The position numbers and the translations under genes are program-made. Source: Clostridium pasteurianum (GTDB lineage: Bacteria; Bacillota; Clostridia; Clostridiales; Clostridiaceae). Taken from it: a stretch of 64,000 nucleotides of DNA. Location of the stretch: positions 4,034,181 to 4,098,180 of the forward strand of contig NZ_MCGV01000001.1 in the NCBI RefSeq assembly GCF_001705235.1, written 5' to 3'. A model generated the notes under the pieces. That model was not told the origin of the DNA. It worked only from the letters and a program-made list of their open reading frames with translations, and ran no database searches. Shown here piece by piece: positions 62,083 through 64,000 of this stretch. Within the stretch, counting starts at the first letter, position 1. The number at the start of each line of letters is the position of its first letter.

Positions 62083-64000
62083 TTGCCAAAAAGAATATTG
62101 GTTGATAAAGCTACTATTAGAAATAGAATTTTTATTGTATTTGTAGTTTTAACTTTTGTCATTGCACTGCTTTTTTATAAACTTTTTAGTGTTATGGTTG
62201 TAAAATCTACAAAATACAAAAAAATGGCACAAGAACAGTGGACAAGTGAAGTAAAAATTTCAGCTAAAAGAGGAAGAGTACTTGATAGAAATGGTCAAGA
62301 GTTTGCTATCAGCGGTAATGTTTATAGAGTCGATTTAGATTTAAACACTATAAAAAATTCTCTTGCTGAAAAAAATATGAAGATGAATGAACTAGCAGAT
62401 AAGCTCTCAAAAGCACTTGGTATGGAAAAGAAGGATGTAGAAAAACAACTTAATAAAAAATTTAAAGATGGTAGACCTATGGGATCTGCTATACTTGCAA
62501 GAAGAGTAGATAAAAGCCGTACGGATAAAGTCTTAGCTATAAATGTAAAGGGTATAATGGTGTCGCCAGATACAAAAAGATATTATCCATATGGCAACTT
62601 TTTGTCACAGGTCTTAGGACATACAAATTCGGATGGTAATGGGCTTACTGGAGTAGAACTTGAATATGATAAATATTTAAAGGGCAAACCTGGTGTGAGG
62701 AAAGCTGAAATAGATAAGAATAGTGCTAATTTGCCTTATACAATTTCTGAATATTCAAAACCATTGGATGGCAAGGATGTAGTGCTTACTATAGACAAAA
62801 ACATGCAGTATTTTGCGGAGAAATATGCTCAAGAAGCTTTGATAAATAATAAGGCAAAAGCTGTTTCTATAGTAATAATGAATCCCAAAAACGGAGAAAT
62901 ACTTGCTATGGCGAATAAGCCTGATTATGATTTAAATGATCCCTGGGATAAAAGTAAAAGTTATGACGAGCTCCAGAGAAGCTGGAGAAATAGAGCAGTA
63001 AGCGATGCGTTTGAACCAGGTTCTATATTTAAAGTAGTAACTGCTAGTACAGCCATGAGTCTTGGAATTGTACATGAAAATGATAAATTTAACTGTCCAG
63101 GCAGTATTACTATAGCTAAGAGAACTATTCACTGCTGGAAAAGAACAGGGCATGGAGAGGAAACTTTTCCGGATATACTTAAAAACTCATGCAATGTAGG
63201 ATTTGCTGAACTTGGACAAAAAATTGGAGCTGAGAATCTCAATAATTATATAAATAAATTTGGCTTTGGTAAAAAAACAGGTATAGATCTTCCAGGAGAA
63301 GCAAGAGGGATTATTAGGCCAACCAGCAAAATAGGCCCTGTGGACTTAGCTACAATAGCTTTTGGACAGTCAAATACTGTTTCCATGGTTCAATACATGC
63401 AGGCCCTTAATTGCGTTGCAAATGGAGGAAATTTAATAACACCACATGTAATGAAAGAAATAAGCCATGTAGATAATAATAAGCAAGTTGTAGATAAAGA
63501 GTATAATGATTATAATAAAAAAAGGATTTTAGATGAAAGTATGACTGCCACTCTTAGAGGTTATCTCGAAAGGGTAGTATCAGAAGGTGGAGGTAAAAAT
63601 GCTTTCATTGCTGGATATCATATTGCAGGAAAAACCGGTACTGCACAAAAGCCAAATCCCAATGGCGGTGGTTATGAACATGGAAAGTATATATCTTCTT
63701 TTGTGGGCATGGCGCCGTCAAATGACCCTAAAGTTACAGTTATGATTTCAATAGATGAACCGGATCCATCTAATTATTATGCAGCTCAGACTGCAGCACC
63801 AGTAGGAAAGAAAGTTTTTAATGAAATATTTAATTACTTAGGTATGAAACCAGATGTATCCAGCTCTGATGCTGCTAAAAGTATGCTTAAAGACGTTGTT
63901 ATTCCAAATTTACGCGGCATGAAAAAGGACGATGCAATTAAGGAACTTAAAAAGTTAAATATAGAAGCAGATATAGATGGTGCAGGCGAATATGTAGAGA
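62083..64000 (+). CDS. spoVD: SpoVD-type penicillin-binding protein (partial, runs off the window)
   Basis: The 639 codons present encode a class B transpeptidase. There is an N-terminal membrane segment (IFIVFVVLTFVIALLFYKLF), a dimerisation domain, and the transpeptidase domain with S314-x2-K317 (EPGSIFK), S-C-N (LKNSCNVGF) and KTG (AGKTGTAQ). A PASTA domain starts VVIPNLRGMKKDDAI near the edge, which favours SpoVD, the spore-cortex synthase, over PBP2/FtsI without PASTA. TTG 62083 follows GGAGGT by 8 bases and directly follows ftsL. Vegetative PBP2 activity cannot be excluded. Confidence 0.9.
   Translation, partial: MPKRILVDKATIRNRIFIVFVVLTFVIALLFYKLFSVMVVKSTKYKKMAQEQWTSEVKISAKRGRVLDRNGQEFAISGNVYRVDLDLNTIKNSLAEKNMKMNELADKLSKALGMEKKDVEKQLNKKFKDGRPMGSAILARRVDKSRTDKVLAINVKGIMVSPDTKRYYPYGNFLSQVLGHTNSDGNGLTGVELEYDKYLKGKPGVRKAEIDKNSANLPYTISEYSKPLDGKDVVLTIDKNMQYFAEKYAQEALINNKAKAVSIVIMNPKNGEILAMANKPDYDLNDPWDKSKSYDELQRSWRNRAVSDAFEPGSIFKVVTASTAMSLGIVHENDKFNCPGSITIAKRTIHCWKRTGHGEETFPDILKNSCNVGFAELGQKIGAENLNNYINKFGFGKKTGIDLPGEARGIIRPTSKIGPVDLATIAFGQSNTVSMVQYMQALNCVANGGNLITPHVMKEISHVDNNKQVVDKEYNDYNKKRILDESMTATLRGYLERVVSEGGGKNAFIAGYHIAGKTGTAQKPNPNGGGYEHGKYISSFVGMAPSNDPKVTVMISIDEPDPSNYYAAQTAAPVGKKVFNEIFNYLGMKPDVSSSDAAKSMLKDVVIPNLRGMKKDDAIKELKKLNIEADIDGAGEYVE

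Overview
The window is AT-rich, Gram-positive-type clostridial DNA: strong AAGGAGG-type ribosome sites, frequent TTG and GTG starts, a spoVD-type penicillin-binding protein, a FliR-FlhB fusion and the order ppaC, P-type ATPase, lon-like, ychF, mraZ, rsmH. From memory this order recalls Clostridium acetobutylicum and its close relatives (C. felsineum group); I could not search a database, so the species is not established.

Region 1 (1-29002) is a flagellar glycosylation and sugar-biosynthesis island. It opens with the end of a glycosyltransferase, a sugar epimerase and pseudaminic acid synthase (pseI). Next comes a run of large, mostly multidomain proteins: GT4 and GT2 glycosyltransferases, an FkbM methyltransferase, a radical SAM/SPASM enzyme, glycosyltransferase-methyltransferase-TPR and glycosyltransferase-acetyltransferase-glycosyltransferase fusions, and a predicted beta-helix protein. 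A CDP-glucose branch follows (rfbF, a broken rfbG start, a broken methyltransferase, an SDR epimerase, a split transketolase, TylF-like and C-methyltransferase-like enzymes, an intact rfbG). It ends with a short flagellin behind a sigma-D-type promoter, a decayed DUF2920 gene, and the SpsF-type cytidylyltransferase and PseG-type hydrolase that would complete a CMP-pseudaminic acid route with genes outside the window.

Region 2 (29193-51547) is one long co-directional flagellar operon: flgB-flgC-fliE-fliF-fliG-fliH-fliI-fliJ-fliK-flgD-(TIGR02530 family)-flgE-flbD-fliL-fliO-fliP-fliQ-fliR/flhB-flhA-flhF-flhG-(PilZ)-sigD-(SwrB-like)-(small membrane protein)-flgF-flgG. Spacings are short and several genes overlap. 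fliM, fliN/fliY, motA, motB and che genes are absent. SigD made here would drive the flagellin promoter and probably the pseI promoter, linking basal-body assembly to filament synthesis and filament glycosylation.

Region 3 (51548-64000) is housekeeping. A 195-base near-perfect hairpin element directly follows flgG. Then come ppaC (-), a Ca2+-type P-ATPase (+), an unidentified basic protein (-), a Lon-type protease that has lost its Walker A motif (+), ychF (-), and the start of the division/wall cluster: mraZ behind three 10-base MraZ-box repeats, rsmH, ftsL-like and the start of spoVD. The rsmH-ftsL gap holds an unusual set of direct and inverted repeats.

The least explained parts are the island's shared C-terminal Rossmann modules, the split transketolase set among CDP-sugar genes without rfbH, three decayed genes, and the two non-coding repeat elements. 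No tRNA, rRNA, transposase gene or CRISPR array was seen.
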